A stretch of DNA of 64,000 nt from Planctomycetota bacterium (GTDB lineage: Bacteria > Planctomycetota > Planctomycetia > Gemmatales > HRBIN36), in the NCBI GenBank assembly GCA_014584395.1, contig JACTMY010000008.1, forward strand, positions 100,336 through 164,335. Reading direction: 5' to 3'. The position numbers and the translations under genes were made by a program. Below the pieces are notes generated by a model. The model was not told where the DNA came from, searched no databases, and saw nothing but the letters and a program-made list of their open reading frames with translations. Numbering within the stretch: position 1 is the stretch's first letter; the number at the start of each line of letters is the position of its first letter. Positions 8,814-17,466 of the stretch are shown here, piece after piece.

Positions 8814-9902
8814 TTAGGTTTGCAGGTTGAGCAACTGTTCCCGCTTGCTGACGAGCCTTTGGCCGCGGCATTCATCGATGTCCAGGGCGGTGAGCAGACG
8901 CTTGCGCAAGGTGGACCGCAATTGGTCGAGCGCGGTTGCGCTGTTGCTCTGCAGCGGAATCGAGCCGCCCGCCCGGCGATCGTGCCCCCCGGCTCGGCCC
9001 AAGCCTTTGACAACGTCCTGCAGCACATAGGCCGCTCGCCCGTCCGCATGCACCGTTCGCAGCGACATGACCAGGTGCTCCCGGTAGATGCCGGCGCAGA
9101 AGGACCATTCCACTTCCTCGAAGCGAATGAGAAAGTCGGCGATCTCCGCCGCCAGTTCGGCCTGGGGCAGTTCGCCGGTCCAGGAGGTGATCAGTTTGCC
9201 GTAGGTGAAGGAATTCTGCAGGGCTTCGATGAGGGTTTCGAAATAGCTGTGGGGCAGGCGGGCGTTTTGGATTTGGGCGAGCAGGTCCTTGTCGATGTCC
9301 AGGTAGAGATACATGGCCGCGCCGTCATCAAAGCGGGTGGCTTCGCGGGGGAAGCCGGTTAGTTCCGATTCGATGCCGTAGTAAAGCCCGGTGGCCAATT
9401 CGGCGGGCAGATCGATCTGCTGTTCCATTAAATAGCCGGTGACGATGGTGCAGGTCGCCCCGACGCTGGAACGGATATCCACGAAGGGAACGCCCTGGGT
9501 TTCGCCGCTGGTTTCGTGATGATCGATCACGGCGTGGATTTTGAGGTCTTCGGGAATGGTGTGCCGGCCGGTTTTGGGCTGACTGTCGACCATGACCACG
9601 GCCTGCTTGGCTTCCCAATCCACTTCCTCGATGGGCGTGAGATTGAGCTTGAGGCAGCGAACCATGGCCTGATTTTCCGCCCGGCCGATGAAGCCGTCGC
9701 GGGTGAGCGTCACGGGAATATTGAGCTTGGTGCGGATGAGGTGATCGAGCCCCATCATGCTGCCCAGGCTGTCGGGATCGGGGTGGATATGTGAAAGCAA
9801 CACCACCCCCTCGTATTTGCTCAAAATCTTGAGCAGGCGGTCGGACTTGCCACTCGAACTGCGTTCGCCATTGGCACCGGCGAGGCCGTTACCAAGAGCC
9901 AT
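8814..9902 (-). CDS. DHH family phosphoesterase (NrnA-like)
   Basis: The 362-residue cytoplasmic protein shows the DHH superfamily motifs: SHIHPDPDSLGS (motif I), VMVDSQ (motif II) and AVIDHHET (the DHH motif), all binding Mn2+. A C-terminal DHHA1-like segment includes GLGRAGGHDRRAGG, the glycine-rich substrate-binding stretch. Relatives degrade short oligoribonucleotides (nanoRNA) or dephosphorylate pAp. Which activity applies here is not decided by sequence alone. The start at 9902 has AAGGAA upstream. It converges with the ceramidase gene with only 3 bases between stops. Confidence 0.88.
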   Translation of the reverse strand: MALGNGLAGANGERSSSGKSDRLLKILSKYEGVVLLSHIHPDPDSLGSMMGLDHLIRTKLNIPVTLTRDGFIGRAENQAMVRCLKLNLTPIEEVDWEAKQAVVMVDSQPKTGRHTIPEDLKIHAVIDHHETSGETQGVPFVDIRSSVGATCTIVTGYLMEQQIDLPAELATGLYYGIESELTGFPREATRFDDGAAMYLYLDIDKDLLAQIQNARLPHSYFETLIEALQNSFTYGKLITSWTGELPQAELAAEIADFLIRFEEVEWSFCAGIYREHLVMSLRTVHADGRAAYVLQDVVKGLGRAGGHDRRAGGSIPLQSNSATALDQLRSTLRKRLLTALDIDECRGQRLVSKREQLLNLQT

Positions 9903-9968
9903 GGGAAGGTTCCTTTCAGAAAAGAAACGGCTTCCGGTCCGTCGGCCTTTCGGCCAAGGGAGCCGCGA

Positions 9969-10367
9969 CTAACCGCGGCTCCATTCCAAGATGCGTCGCC
10001 ACTGCGACGGGGTAACAGGTATTATAGACAATCGAGGCAGGCGTGTCAGTTCGAAGTCCTTGAGGTTGGCGTCCTGCTTTATCATCGCCAAAGTGACGGG
10101 CGTTTGCAAGCGTTTTACGGCTGCGACCCGGACGGTGGCGTTTTTGCCGTCTTTTTCCACTAGGGCATGAGCCAGGGCTTTCATGATGCCGACGATGGCT
10201 TTTTCCTTGCCCGTGTGGTAAAAAAAGATGCTATCGCCCTTCTTGACTTGTCTTAAATATTGCAATGCCAATGGGTTAGCAACCCCGTCCCAGGTCGTTT
10301 CACCGTCGCGCTCCAAATTGCTGAAGCTGTAAGCGCTGGGTTCTTGTTTGAATAGCCAATTGGCCAT
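9969..10367 (-). CDS. EVE domain protein
   Basis: This 132-residue protein is a single EVE domain. It begins MANWLFKQEPSAYSFSNLER and contains TTWDGVANPLALQYLRQVK and GDSIFFYHTGKEKAIVG, the hallmark segments. EVE domains are related to YTH/PUA folds and are thought to recognise modified bases in DNA or RNA. Its stop codon lies in the loop of a 9-bp hairpin (9959-9982) that lacks a U-tract. It is upstream of and on the same strand as the DHH phosphoesterase gene, 66 bases apart, so they may share a transcript. Confidence 0.9.
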   Translation of the reverse strand: MANWLFKQEPSAYSFSNLERDGETTWDGVANPLALQYLRQVKKGDSIFFYHTGKEKAIVGIMKALAHALVEKDGKNATVRVAAVKRLQTPVTLAMIKQDANLKDFELTRLPRLSIIPVTPSQWRRILEWSRG

Positions 10368-10708
10368 GGTCGGTTTTCCGAAGGACCGAAGATGTGTTCG
10401 ATGTGGATGGTCGCTCTACCGTTTTCCTGCCATACCGGCAAGTGGAACTGAAGCCGCCTGATTTCTGGAGATGGTGGTCAGATATCAGACCCCTGGGTGG
10501 AGCGTATTCAGCTATGGCATGAATTTGGCTTCGGAATGCGTGGAGGTGATAGTCCGATCATGATCTTCACAGTGAGATTGGATTTGAACCCATGCTCGAT
10601 GGGGGGTCTGTATACTGAAGCCTCAAGTGGACTGTCACATGGTCAACCGCGTAACCAGTCCACGGCCCATTCAACCTGGTTTCATTACCGTAACGGAAAG
10701 ATCCTTTC
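10368..10708. other. Intergenic region between divergent EVE and MazG-like genes
   Basis: The 341 bases hold no convincing gene. An inverted repeat with 8-base arms, GTGGACTG (10627-10634) and CAGTCCAC (10656-10663), lies 45 bases before the MazG-like start. A TATACT hexamer (10611-10616) could be a -10 element, but no -35 at normal spacing is evident. The region is less GC-rich than its surroundings. Confidence 0.4.
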
Positions 10709-11038
10709 ATGCACATGAACGACTACCAGCGGACAGCGCGGACCACGGCCTGCTATCCCACGAACAACCTGTTCAATCTGCTCTATCCCGCGCTGGGTCT
10801 GGCGGGGGAGACCGGCGAAGTGGCGGACAAGATCAAAAAGGTCATTCGCAAGCGCGGCGAGTTTACCCCGGAGGTCAAACGGGACATCGCCAAGGAGCTG
10901 GGGGACGTGCTCTGGTACGTAGCGGCCCTGTCGCATGAATTGGGTTACGATCTGGACACACTCGCCCAGATGAACTTGGACAAACTGGCCGACCGCAAGG
11001 AGCGCGACGTCATCAAGGGCGAAGGGGATGATCGGTGA
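10709..11038 (+). CDS. MazG-like nucleotide pyrophosphohydrolase
   Basis: The 109-residue all-helical protein carries the MazG-type metal-binding pattern: LGLAGETGEVADKIKK (EExxE-like acidic helix) and KELGDVLWYVAALSHEL (ExxD). Members of this family hydrolyse noncanonical or excess NTPs to NMP and pyrophosphate. The short length fits the single-domain MazG-like group, not full MazG. GGAAAG lies 8 bases before the ATG at 10709. Confidence 0.88.
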   Translation: MHMNDYQRTARTTACYPTNNLFNLLYPALGLAGETGEVADKIKKVIRKRGEFTPEVKRDIAKELGDVLWYVAALSHELGYDLDTLAQMNLDKLADRKERDVIKGEGDDR

Positions 11039-11119
11039 TGCTGGTTCAGGCCTGACGCTGCTGCGCCGCGCGGGTGGCCCCGATAGAGTGATCCGAGTGA
11101 GCCGAGGTTGACCCAACTC

Positions 11120-11518
11120 ATGAATGAATCGGTTCTGCGTTGGGCGTTCGGCGTGGTCGGCACGGTGGCAGCCACTTGGAACGTGGTTTGGCTGGTCATG
11201 CGCTGGCGGCTGCTCTTCTCTTCCAACCAAGTCGAAGGCCGAGTAGAGTGTTTCGACGATCATGCTCGCCGGCCGGAAACAAAACAGGCATACTTCCGCT
11301 ACGTCGTCATTTATCCGTTCGGCGACGAATGGTTGGAAACGGCCGCACCTCCCAAGCGCTGCGCCGTGGGGAGCATGGTGCCCGTGCGCTTCCTGCCTGA
11401 AGACCCAGGCACGGCCCTTGTGGGCAGGCTTCCTGATCTTTTGTTTGGACCGATCTTTATGTCCCTTTGGGGGGTCGCTCTCATCGCTGGAGCCGTTTTC
11501 TTCCACGGCAACCCTTGA
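11120..11518 (+). CDS. DUF3592-like membrane protein
   Basis: The 132-residue product has an N-terminal membrane segment (AFGVVGTVAATWNVVWLVM), a small beta-rich extracytoplasmic domain containing YVVIYPFGDEW and VPVRFLPEDPGTA, and a C-terminal membrane segment. The arrangement and the phrase VRFLPEDP resemble DUF3592 proteins, whose function is not known. The ATG at 11120 is preferred to an upstream TTG. Confidence 0.6.
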   Translation: MNESVLRWAFGVVGTVAATWNVVWLVMRWRLLFSSNQVEGRVECFDDHARRPETKQAYFRYVVIYPFGDEWLETAAPPKRCAVGSMVPVRFLPEDPGTALVGRLPDLLFGPIFMSLWGVALIAGAVFFHGNP

Positions 11519-11540
11519 CCCAGATCGGCCGAATCATGCA

Positions 11541-11762
11541 GTGGACCGCCAGGAGAGCGACGGCACGCTGCTCTGGTCATGGGTGGAAGTGGCGCAATGG
11601 TTATGGCAGAATGAGTTGATCCAGGAACAAGCGGCCTGTGAAGCCAAGGAAGTGGCGGCCATCAACAGCGTCTTGGATTGGCTGCATCAACGTCGCATGG
11701 AGCCGGCATTAATCGACCTGATTTGGAAACATTTGAATAAAGAGATGGCTTTGCAACCCTGA
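11541..11762 (+). CDS. Short open frame, possible 5'-truncated gene
   Basis: From a GTG at 11541 the frame encodes about 73 residues. The amphipathic helical sequence (LLWSWVEVAQWLWQNEL and further helices) looks like real protein and recalls C-terminal parts of helix-turn-helix/antitoxin-like proteins. There is no good start or ribosome-binding site, and the frame runs open back into the DUF3592-like gene. It may be a gene remnant. The family assignment is tentative. Confidence 0.35.
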   Translation: MDRQESDGTLLWSWVEVAQWLWQNELIQEQAACEAKEVAAINSVLDWLHQRRMEPALIDLIWKHLNKEMALQP

Positions 11763-11789
11763 TGCAAACACTTCGTGAAGGGGAACCCC

Positions 11790-12566
11790 ATGTCCCTGGT
11801 CATTGGCTGTCTGGCATGCCTGTTCTGGCCCGCAATGGATTTGTCGAAGCTGGACCGCAAGCTGCTCAAGGAGCCCGCCTATCAGAACCAGCCCCTCTAC
11901 GCGCTGCTGGTCTTTGGCCCAGAGACGCCGTTCAAAGTTTGGCTTGTGCTGGATGGACAGACCCTGTACGTCGACGTCAACGGCAACGGTGATCTGACGG
12001 AAGCCGACGAGAAAATCCATCTCCAAACCGAAGCTTCCTCGGCTTGGATTCAAAACGTGGTTTTAAAGGATGGTCCACGTCAGCATACGATGACTTGGTT
12101 CAGCGTCTGTCCCTTGAAGAGCCTGGCTCCCTTTTTGGGCAACGATCCGCAGTTCAAGAAAATCATCGAACGCCATCCTGAGCAACGAAGCTATTCCATC
12201 AAGTGCATTGTTCAGGAAACCATGCCGGGTCGTGCCAAGGAAGTTCGTTACATTGTCAACAGCGACGATCTCAATGATCAACTACAATTGGCCACCGAAC
12301 CCTCCAAGGCGCCTGTGATCCATTTTGGCGGCGCCTGGCAAATGAACACGCCCGTGCGCGTTCCTGTTTTATATTTGGAAAGCATCAACGACTTCTATAC
12401 AGGAGTGGGTTGCCCAGGACTGGGGGCTGGCACCTTTGCGTTTGCTTGTTACGAGGAAGGGGTCCTGCCGGATCGTGCCATTCCCAAGCTGACGCTGCAT
12501 CTGCCGCGAAAAACCGCCGACCTGCCGCCCCTCATCGAGCACCACTATTTACGAGATCGGTGCTGA
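11790..12566 (+). CDS. Exported planctomycete protein, N-terminal part of an interrupted WD40 gene
   Basis: Starting at ATG 11790 (AAGGGG upstream), 258 codons run to a TGA at 12564-12566. The N-terminus is a signal-like hydrophobic stretch. A calcium-loop-like segment DVNGNGDLTEADE sits near residue 67. The frame after the TGA is still open and continues directly with sequence that reads as the same domain, followed by WD40 repeats (12576-13763). I therefore think the two halves are one 657-codon gene broken by a nonsense codon, a sequencing error, or a recoded TGA. Confidence 0.65.
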   Translation: MSLVIGCLACLFWPAMDLSKLDRKLLKEPAYQNQPLYALLVFGPETPFKVWLVLDGQTLYVDVNGNGDLTEADEKIHLQTEASSAWIQNVVLKDGPRQHTMTWFSVCPLKSLAPFLGNDPQFKKIIERHPEQRSYSIKCIVQETMPGRAKEVRYIVNSDDLNDQLQLATEPSKAPVIHFGGAWQMNTPVRVPVLYLESINDFYTGVGCPGLGAGTFAFACYEEGVLPDRAIPKLTLHLPRKTADLPPLIEHHYLRDRC

Positions 12567-12575
12567 CACATTTCC

Positions 12576-13763
12576 TTGCACGGCCCCGTGTGGGTCCATG
12601 GCGAAGCGATTCCCGGAACGGCGGAATTCGAACTCTCCCTGGAAGGTTGGCCGGAAGGCCAGGTCCAGCCTATCAAAGGCATCGCCGTGCTTGAGAAATC
12701 CAAAGAGTCCCCGGTGCCCGTTTCATCGGAATGGATGCGCACGCATCGCTTTATCAGTGAAGCTCACGTCGGACCCATTCGCTTCAGCCCGGATGGCAAG
12801 ACCTTGGCCGTGAGTTTGAAGACGGAGATCGCTTTGATCGATACGCAGACCTGGCAGGAACGCCGGCGATTTCCCAAGCTTCGTGAAGGCGATGCCTCAG
12901 TGTTTCAATTGGTCTACAGTTCTGATAGTCAACGGTTGTTCATTCCCATCTATGATTATCTCACCCATTTAGGCCGGCATAAGGGAAGGGGGTACGTGCG
13001 GGTGGAGCTGAAAGGTGGAATCATGGTTCACCAGGTCAACGACGGCAAACCGCTTGAATTCATGAAAAGCAACCCGCCCCGCGCTGTTTCTGCCATCAGC
13101 TTGAATGCGGACCAATCCCTGATGGCTCGCCAAGAAATTTGGATTGCCAAACCGTTTGATCCAGAGACAAGAATTAACGAAACGGACTACGAAGTGAATG
13201 TGCTGCGCTTGTCCGATGGGCAAGTGCTATGGCAGAAGAAACTGAGCGGCCAACCAATGTTTTTTCCGAACAGCAACCGCTTACTGGTCTCGTCGAATCC
13301 GATTCAAGTGATTGATGGACTGACTGGAAAGATGTTGCAGACTCTCCCCAGCGACAGACCCAATGAACTGTTCCATTCAATGGGTTTGACCCCTGATGAA
13401 CAATGGGTCGTGGCCACCAATGAGTCCCGCGATTGCTTGTTGATGTGGAATTTACGTTCCGACGATAAACCGAAAATTCTCTATCAAGGAAAAGACAAAG
13501 AAATGATCTGTGCATCGGCCATTTCCCGTGACGGCCGGCGCATGGCGTTGGCTGTGAATGATGCCAAAAACGTCCCGAATCCGTCGCAGCCGCATCCCGG
13601 GCGAGTGGTCTTGCTGGAAATGCCCACGGGTCGCATGCTGCAAACCTTGACGGGACACATTGCGCAGTGCTATGCGTTGGATTTCAGTCCCGACGGCCAA
13701 ACCTTGGCCACCGGCGGCCGCGACGGCACGCTGCGGCTGTGGGACGTGTCCAAACTCAAATGA
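12576..13763 (+). CDS. WD40 repeat protein, C-terminal part of the interrupted gene
   Basis: This is in the same frame as 11790-12566, with only the TGA and three codons between. It has no ribosome-binding site; the first in-frame ATG is at 12735 and also lacks one. WD40-like blades are visible: IRFSPDGKTLAVSLK near the start, FHSMGLTPDEQWVV in the middle, and LDFSPDGQTLATGGRDG before LRLWDVSKLK at the end. The propeller probably makes a protein-interaction surface. Calling it an independent gene would require a TTG or internal start, which is why I favour a single interrupted gene. Confidence 0.6.
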   Translation: MHGPVWVHGEAIPGTAEFELSLEGWPEGQVQPIKGIAVLEKSKESPVPVSSEWMRTHRFISEAHVGPIRFSPDGKTLAVSLKTEIALIDTQTWQERRRFPKLREGDASVFQLVYSSDSQRLFIPIYDYLTHLGRHKGRGYVRVELKGGIMVHQVNDGKPLEFMKSNPPRAVSAISLNADQSLMARQEIWIAKPFDPETRINETDYEVNVLRLSDGQVLWQKKLSGQPMFFPNSNRLLVSSNPIQVIDGLTGKMLQTLPSDRPNELFHSMGLTPDEQWVVATNESRDCLLMWNLRSDDKPKILYQGKDKEMICASAISRDGRRMALAVNDAKNVPNPSQPHPGRVVLLEMPTGRMLQTLTGHIAQCYALDFSPDGQTLATGGRDGTLRLWDVSKLK

Positions 13764-13778
13764 TCTGATGGCCGCTGC

Positions 13779-15218
13779 TCACGCCAGCCAGGGGGTGATC
13801 ACCTTGCCGGCGACGTCGGTCAGGCGGAAGTCGCGGCCTTCATAGCGGTAGGTCAAGGCTTCGTGGTTCAGTCCGAAGAGGTGCAAGAGCGTGGCGTGGA
13901 AGTCGTTGATGTGCACCGGGTCGCGGGTGATGTTCCAGCCGAGGTCGTCGGTTTCACCGTAAATCTGGCCGCCCTTGACGCCGCCCCCCGCCATCCACAT
14001 GGAAAAGGCGAACGGGTGATGATCCCGCCCGGTGACCTGGGCCATGCCGATGCGATTGTCGCCCAGCGGCGTGCGGCCGAATTCCGTTCCCCAGACAACG
14101 AGCGTCGAGTCGAGCAACCCCCGGACCTTGAGGTCGGACAAGAGGGCCGCGATGGGCCGATCGACCGCATGGCAATTGGTCATCAGCCCCGCGTCGATGC
14201 CGCCGTGGTGGTCCCAGCCATCCATGTAGATGTTCACGAAGCGGACGCCGCGTTCGATCATCCGGCGGGCAAGCAGGCAGCTATAGGCGAAGTCCTTGTG
14301 CAGTTGGCCGTCGCGGTTCAGGCCGTACATCTCGAGGGTTTTGGGACTTTCCCGCTTCAGATCGAGCAGTTCCGGGGCGGCGGCCTGCATGCGGAAGGCC
14401 AGTTCATAGGCGGCGACGCGGCTGCCGATCTCCGGGTCGCCGATGTGCTGCCAGCGCTGGCGGTTGATCTCTCCCAGGGTGTCCAGGGTGCTGCGTTCCA
14501 GTTCACGGTTGAGGCCGCCGGGCAGGCGGAGGTTCTTGACCGGATCGCCCCGCAGATGAAACTGCACGCCGGCGTAGCTGCTGGGCATGAAGCCGCTGGA
14601 CCAGTTGGTGGCGCCGCCGCGGATGCCGGGGCCGGGCTCGAGCACGACGTAGCTGGGCAGGTCGTCGGAGAGGTTGCCCAGGCCGTAGGAGAGCCAGGAG
14701 CCGATGGTGGGCCGGCCCATGCGTTCGAAGCCGCTGTTCATCATGATGGTGGCGGGGTGATGATTGAACGGCTGCGTGTGCAGCGAGCGGATCATGAGGA
14801 GGTCGTCGGCGTGTTTGGCGATATGGGGCAGCAGGTCGCAGAAGGGCATGCCGCAGCGGCCAAAGGGGAGAAACGTCCGCGGGCTGGCCAGGACCCGTGC
14901 GGAATCCTTTTGGATGAAAGCGAAGCGGGCGTTTTTGAGCAGATGTTCGGGGACCGGCTTGCCGTGCCACTCGCGGAGTTGCGGCTTGGGGTCGAAGAGG
15001 TCGATGTGGCTGGTGCCGCCGGCGAGGAAAAAGAAGACGCACTGCTTGGCCTTGGCCGGGAAGTGCGGCGGTTTGGCCGAGACGGGCTTGGCGGCGGCGT
15101 CGAGGGCCAGGCCGTCGCGGGCCAGCAGATTCAACGTCGCCAAGGCGCCCAGGCCGCTGGCGGCCGTGGTGAAGAATTGGCGTCGCGACAACCAGGCCGC
15201 TTCATCCCAGGGATGCAT
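13779..15218 (-). CDS. DUF1501 protein with Tat signal
   Basis: The 479-residue protein has a twin-arginine signal (SRRQFFTTAASGLGALATL) and the features of DUF1501, a family related to alkaline phosphatase/sulfatase folds: FFLAGGTSHIDLFDPKP, MDGWDHHGGIDAGLMTNC and VVWGTEFGRTPLG. In planctomycetes such genes usually follow a DUF1549/DUF1553 cytochrome gene in the same operon, and the pair is suspected in polysaccharide use. No such partner is adjacent here. It converges with the WD40 gene, 15 bases apart. Confidence 0.9.
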   Translation of the reverse strand: MHPWDEAAWLSRRQFFTTAASGLGALATLNLLARDGLALDAAAKPVSAKPPHFPAKAKQCVFFFLAGGTSHIDLFDPKPQLREWHGKPVPEHLLKNARFAFIQKDSARVLASPRTFLPFGRCGMPFCDLLPHIAKHADDLLMIRSLHTQPFNHHPATIMMNSGFERMGRPTIGSWLSYGLGNLSDDLPSYVVLEPGPGIRGGATNWSSGFMPSSYAGVQFHLRGDPVKNLRLPGGLNRELERSTLDTLGEINRQRWQHIGDPEIGSRVAAYELAFRMQAAAPELLDLKRESPKTLEMYGLNRDGQLHKDFAYSCLLARRMIERGVRFVNIYMDGWDHHGGIDAGLMTNCHAVDRPIAALLSDLKVRGLLDSTLVVWGTEFGRTPLGDNRIGMAQVTGRDHHPFAFSMWMAGGGVKGGQIYGETDDLGWNITRDPVHINDFHATLLHLFGLNHEALTYRYEGRDFRLTDVAGKVITPWLA

Positions 15219-15376
15219 GGACGAACCTCAAGGAGGGTAAAACGAGCAGCCTCTGCATCATACCCGGATTGGCCCTGGGCTTGCAACCATGGAATGGCGA
15301 ACCGCTGCAATCGGCGCATGCATGGGGGCCGGCTGGAAGTCGTGACATCCTTCTGCCCGGGCACAGTTAACTGAAT

Positions 15377-15757
15377 TCAATTCATCAACCCGGCGTCGCG
15401 CTGAAACGCTTCGACAGCCGCCTTGGCCTCGGCCAGTCCGCAGCCCGTCTCTTCACGATACACCTTGATCGCTTCGATTTTGCGGCTGGGATCGCGGGCG
15501 ATCTCCCGAACGCCCTCCGACAGCGGCGGCAGTTTGGCGGCGTCGATGGCGGACGTTCCCCGGCTGCCAAACGCCTGGGATAAATAGACTACGGCCATGA
15601 ACAGGGAAGCGAACCAGCAGACGCCGCGCGTCCATTGCCATTCCACGCGCAGCATGTCGCCGAAGAGGATGAAGAGATACACCCAGATGAGCGTCAAGGC
15701 TCCATAAAATTCGCGGCGGGTGATGGGCGACGCGGAGGACGAAGCAAGTTCGCTCAT
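15377..15757 (-). CDS. Membrane protein with ribosomal L7/L12 C-terminal-like domain
   Basis: The 126-residue protein has two membrane segments (ALTLIWVYLFILFGDM and VCWFASLFMAVVYL, residues about 20-65). Its last 40 residues, KIEAIKVYREETGCGLAEAK and onward, strongly resemble the bL12 C-terminal domain. In ribosomes that fold recruits translation GTPases. Short membrane proteins with this tail exist in many bacteria, and their role is not established. The start is ATG 15757, with AGGAGCC upstream. Confidence 0.65.
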   Translation of the reverse strand: MSELASSSASPITRREFYGALTLIWVYLFILFGDMLRVEWQWTRGVCWFASLFMAVVYLSQAFGSRGTSAIDAAKLPPLSEGVREIARDPSRKIEAIKVYREETGCGLAEAKAAVEAFQRDAGLMN

Positions 15758-15796
15758 GGCAGGCTCCTTGTAGCTTAGCCGGGCCTTGCGGAATCC

Positions 15797-16645
15797 TTAC
15801 AACTGAACGTGCAGCGGGCGATCGACGTGCACGACCGTGATCCAGGGACAATGGCCCGGCCGGCGATGGTGCTGCAGCACCCACATGGCCACCTGGCCTG
15901 GGGTGCCGTGAAAGCCGCGTATTGCGATCTCGCAATCCTCATCGTCCACGCCGAAATGATCGCGGATTTGGTATTCGAGGATGAGCTGTGCCGCGGCGGG
16001 GCTGGGATGGTATTGAAAATGCTTCACCCACACCTGAATGCCCTGGATGCTGCCGATGCAGATTTTGCACGTGGTGTCGTCGCGGAGGTCGAGGGAAACC
16101 CCAGGCGGCGCGATGCCGGGGAGCATCCGTCCTGAAGCCCGGCCGCGTTCGAGCGGGGCGGCGGAGTCAAACCGGGGCCGGGTCGGGCCGCTGTCCGTCA
16201 CCAGATCGTGATAGTCCACGTGGCCCGCGCGGTGCTGGGCGCGCAGATTGTCAATCACCCGCGCTTCGAAGCGGCGCGCCGCCGCGACAAACCCCGGCGT
16301 GGACGCCATCTCTCGGTCCAGGCTCGTGAAACGCCGCTCCGCCCGGGAGCGGTTGTTTTGCGTCCAGGCGCGGAACAATTCGAGCGCCACGGCGCCCCCG
16401 ACCGCCATCTCGCGAGCGAGATAACCCTGTAAGGCAAGGGTCGGCTCCAGCATGGCCACGGCCACGCGGCCGCGCGCCAATAAGCTGGCCTGCACGGGCC
16501 GGGCCGTGTCGTCCAAATCTTGTTTGTTGGGATCGTCCATTTTGGCGGCGATCAGAAAGCGCTCGCTGGCGGGTTGCTGCACTCCCGTGGCTGACGTTTG
16601 CTGCGGCAAGGGAGCATGGGTCGTTGACGAAGTGGTCGTGGTCAT
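15797..16645 (-). CDS. Hypothetical protein, 282 aa
   Basis: I do not recognise this protein. It opens with a Thr/Ser-rich disordered stretch, then has a helical central region (residues about 55-140) and a C-terminal mixed domain that includes DDTTCKICIGSIQGIQVWVK and CEIAIRGFHGTPGQVAMWVL. Three cysteines in that domain could bind a metal or form a disulfide, but no known motif is matched. There is no signal peptide. Composition matches the neighbours. Confidence 0.6.
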   Translation of the reverse strand: MTTTTSSTTHAPLPQQTSATGVQQPASERFLIAAKMDDPNKQDLDDTARPVQASLLARGRVAVAMLEPTLALQGYLAREMAVGGAVALELFRAWTQNNRSRAERRFTSLDREMASTPGFVAAARRFEARVIDNLRAQHRAGHVDYHDLVTDSGPTRPRFDSAAPLERGRASGRMLPGIAPPGVSLDLRDDTTCKICIGSIQGIQVWVKHFQYHPSPAAAQLILEYQIRDHFGVDDEDCEIAIRGFHGTPGQVAMWVLQHHRRPGHCPWITVVHVDRPLHVQL

Positions 16646-16807
16646 GGCAAGTCTCGCGCAATGGAAACAGGCTCAGGTTCTGATGCCGTTATTCTATCCG
16701 CCTTTCATGGTCCATAGGGGAGAAAAGGTCGCATCGCGGCAGCCGCGTCCTCTCGCGGGTCGTTCGCGGCGTTGCTCTCGCATCCATGATAACGTATCCT
16801 GGCCTTC

Positions 16808-17380
16808 ATGGATCAAGTCACGCACTGGCTGCAGGCGGCGGCGCGGGGCGAGCCGGGCGCCGTCGACCAGCTTATGCCCCTGGTCTACGATGAACTGCGG
16901 CAACTGGCGGCGCAGCGGTTGTCCCGCGAACGCCCGGACCACACCCTCGCGCCGACGGCCTTGGTCCATGAAGCCTATCTGAAGCTGCTCGGCCCGAGCA
17001 CGCCCGGTGCGGACCCCGTTTTGCCGTTCGCCAACCGCGGCCACTTCTTTGCCGCCGCCGGGGAGGCGATGCGCCGCATCCTGGTCGATCATGCCCGGCA
17101 AAAGAAAAGCCGCAAACGGGGCGGCGACCTCGCCCGGCATGACCTGGACGATCTGCCTTTAGCCTGGCCGGAGCCGCGGGAAGACCTGGTGGCCTTGGAT
17201 GAAGCGTTGACCAGGCTGGCCCAGGTGGATCCCCAGGCGGTGCAAGTGGTGCAGATGCATTTTTTCGCGGGGTTGTCGCTGTTGGATGTGGCGGAAGTGC
17301 TGTCCATTTCGCCCCGAACAGCCTATCGCATCTGGACTTATGCCCGGGCCTGGCTGCGGCGCGCCTTGGAAACGCCATAA
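16808..17380 (+). CDS. ECF sigma factor, planctomycete kinase-linked type
   Basis: The 190-residue protein matches the Sigma70_ECF family. Region 2 includes LAPTALVHEAYLKLLGP and FFAAAGEAMRRILVDHARQK. Region 4 is LSLLDVAEVLSISPRTAYRI, a helix-turn-helix for the -35 element. The gene is 86 bases upstream of a Ser/Thr kinase gene on the same strand, the standard pairing in planctomycetes, where the kinase is believed to control the sigma factor. A degenerate copy of its middle section follows the kinase gene (19546-19667). Confidence 0.92.
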   Translation: MDQVTHWLQAAARGEPGAVDQLMPLVYDELRQLAAQRLSRERPDHTLAPTALVHEAYLKLLGPSTPGADPVLPFANRGHFFAAAGEAMRRILVDHARQKKSRKRGGDLARHDLDDLPLAWPEPREDLVALDEALTRLAQVDPQAVQVVQMHFFAGLSLLDVAEVLSISPRTAYRIWTYARAWLRRALETP

Positions 17381-17466
17381 AATTGCATCATTTTTGGCAG
17401 TTGGTCCGTCTCTTTTACGCATGACAGTGTAAAGACGTCTCCCCCAGCGGCCATGCAGGTTGCATC

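Noticed and set aside
9959..9982. Terminator at the end of the EVE gene
   Set aside because: A 9-bp hairpin encloses the stop codon but is not followed by T residues; the DHH gene continues on the same strand 66 bases later.
13863..15374. A 503-codon plus-strand frame opposite the DUF1501 gene
   Set aside because: The protein is repetitive Gly/Val/Ala-rich antisense sequence without motifs, while the minus strand has a textbook DUF1501 protein.
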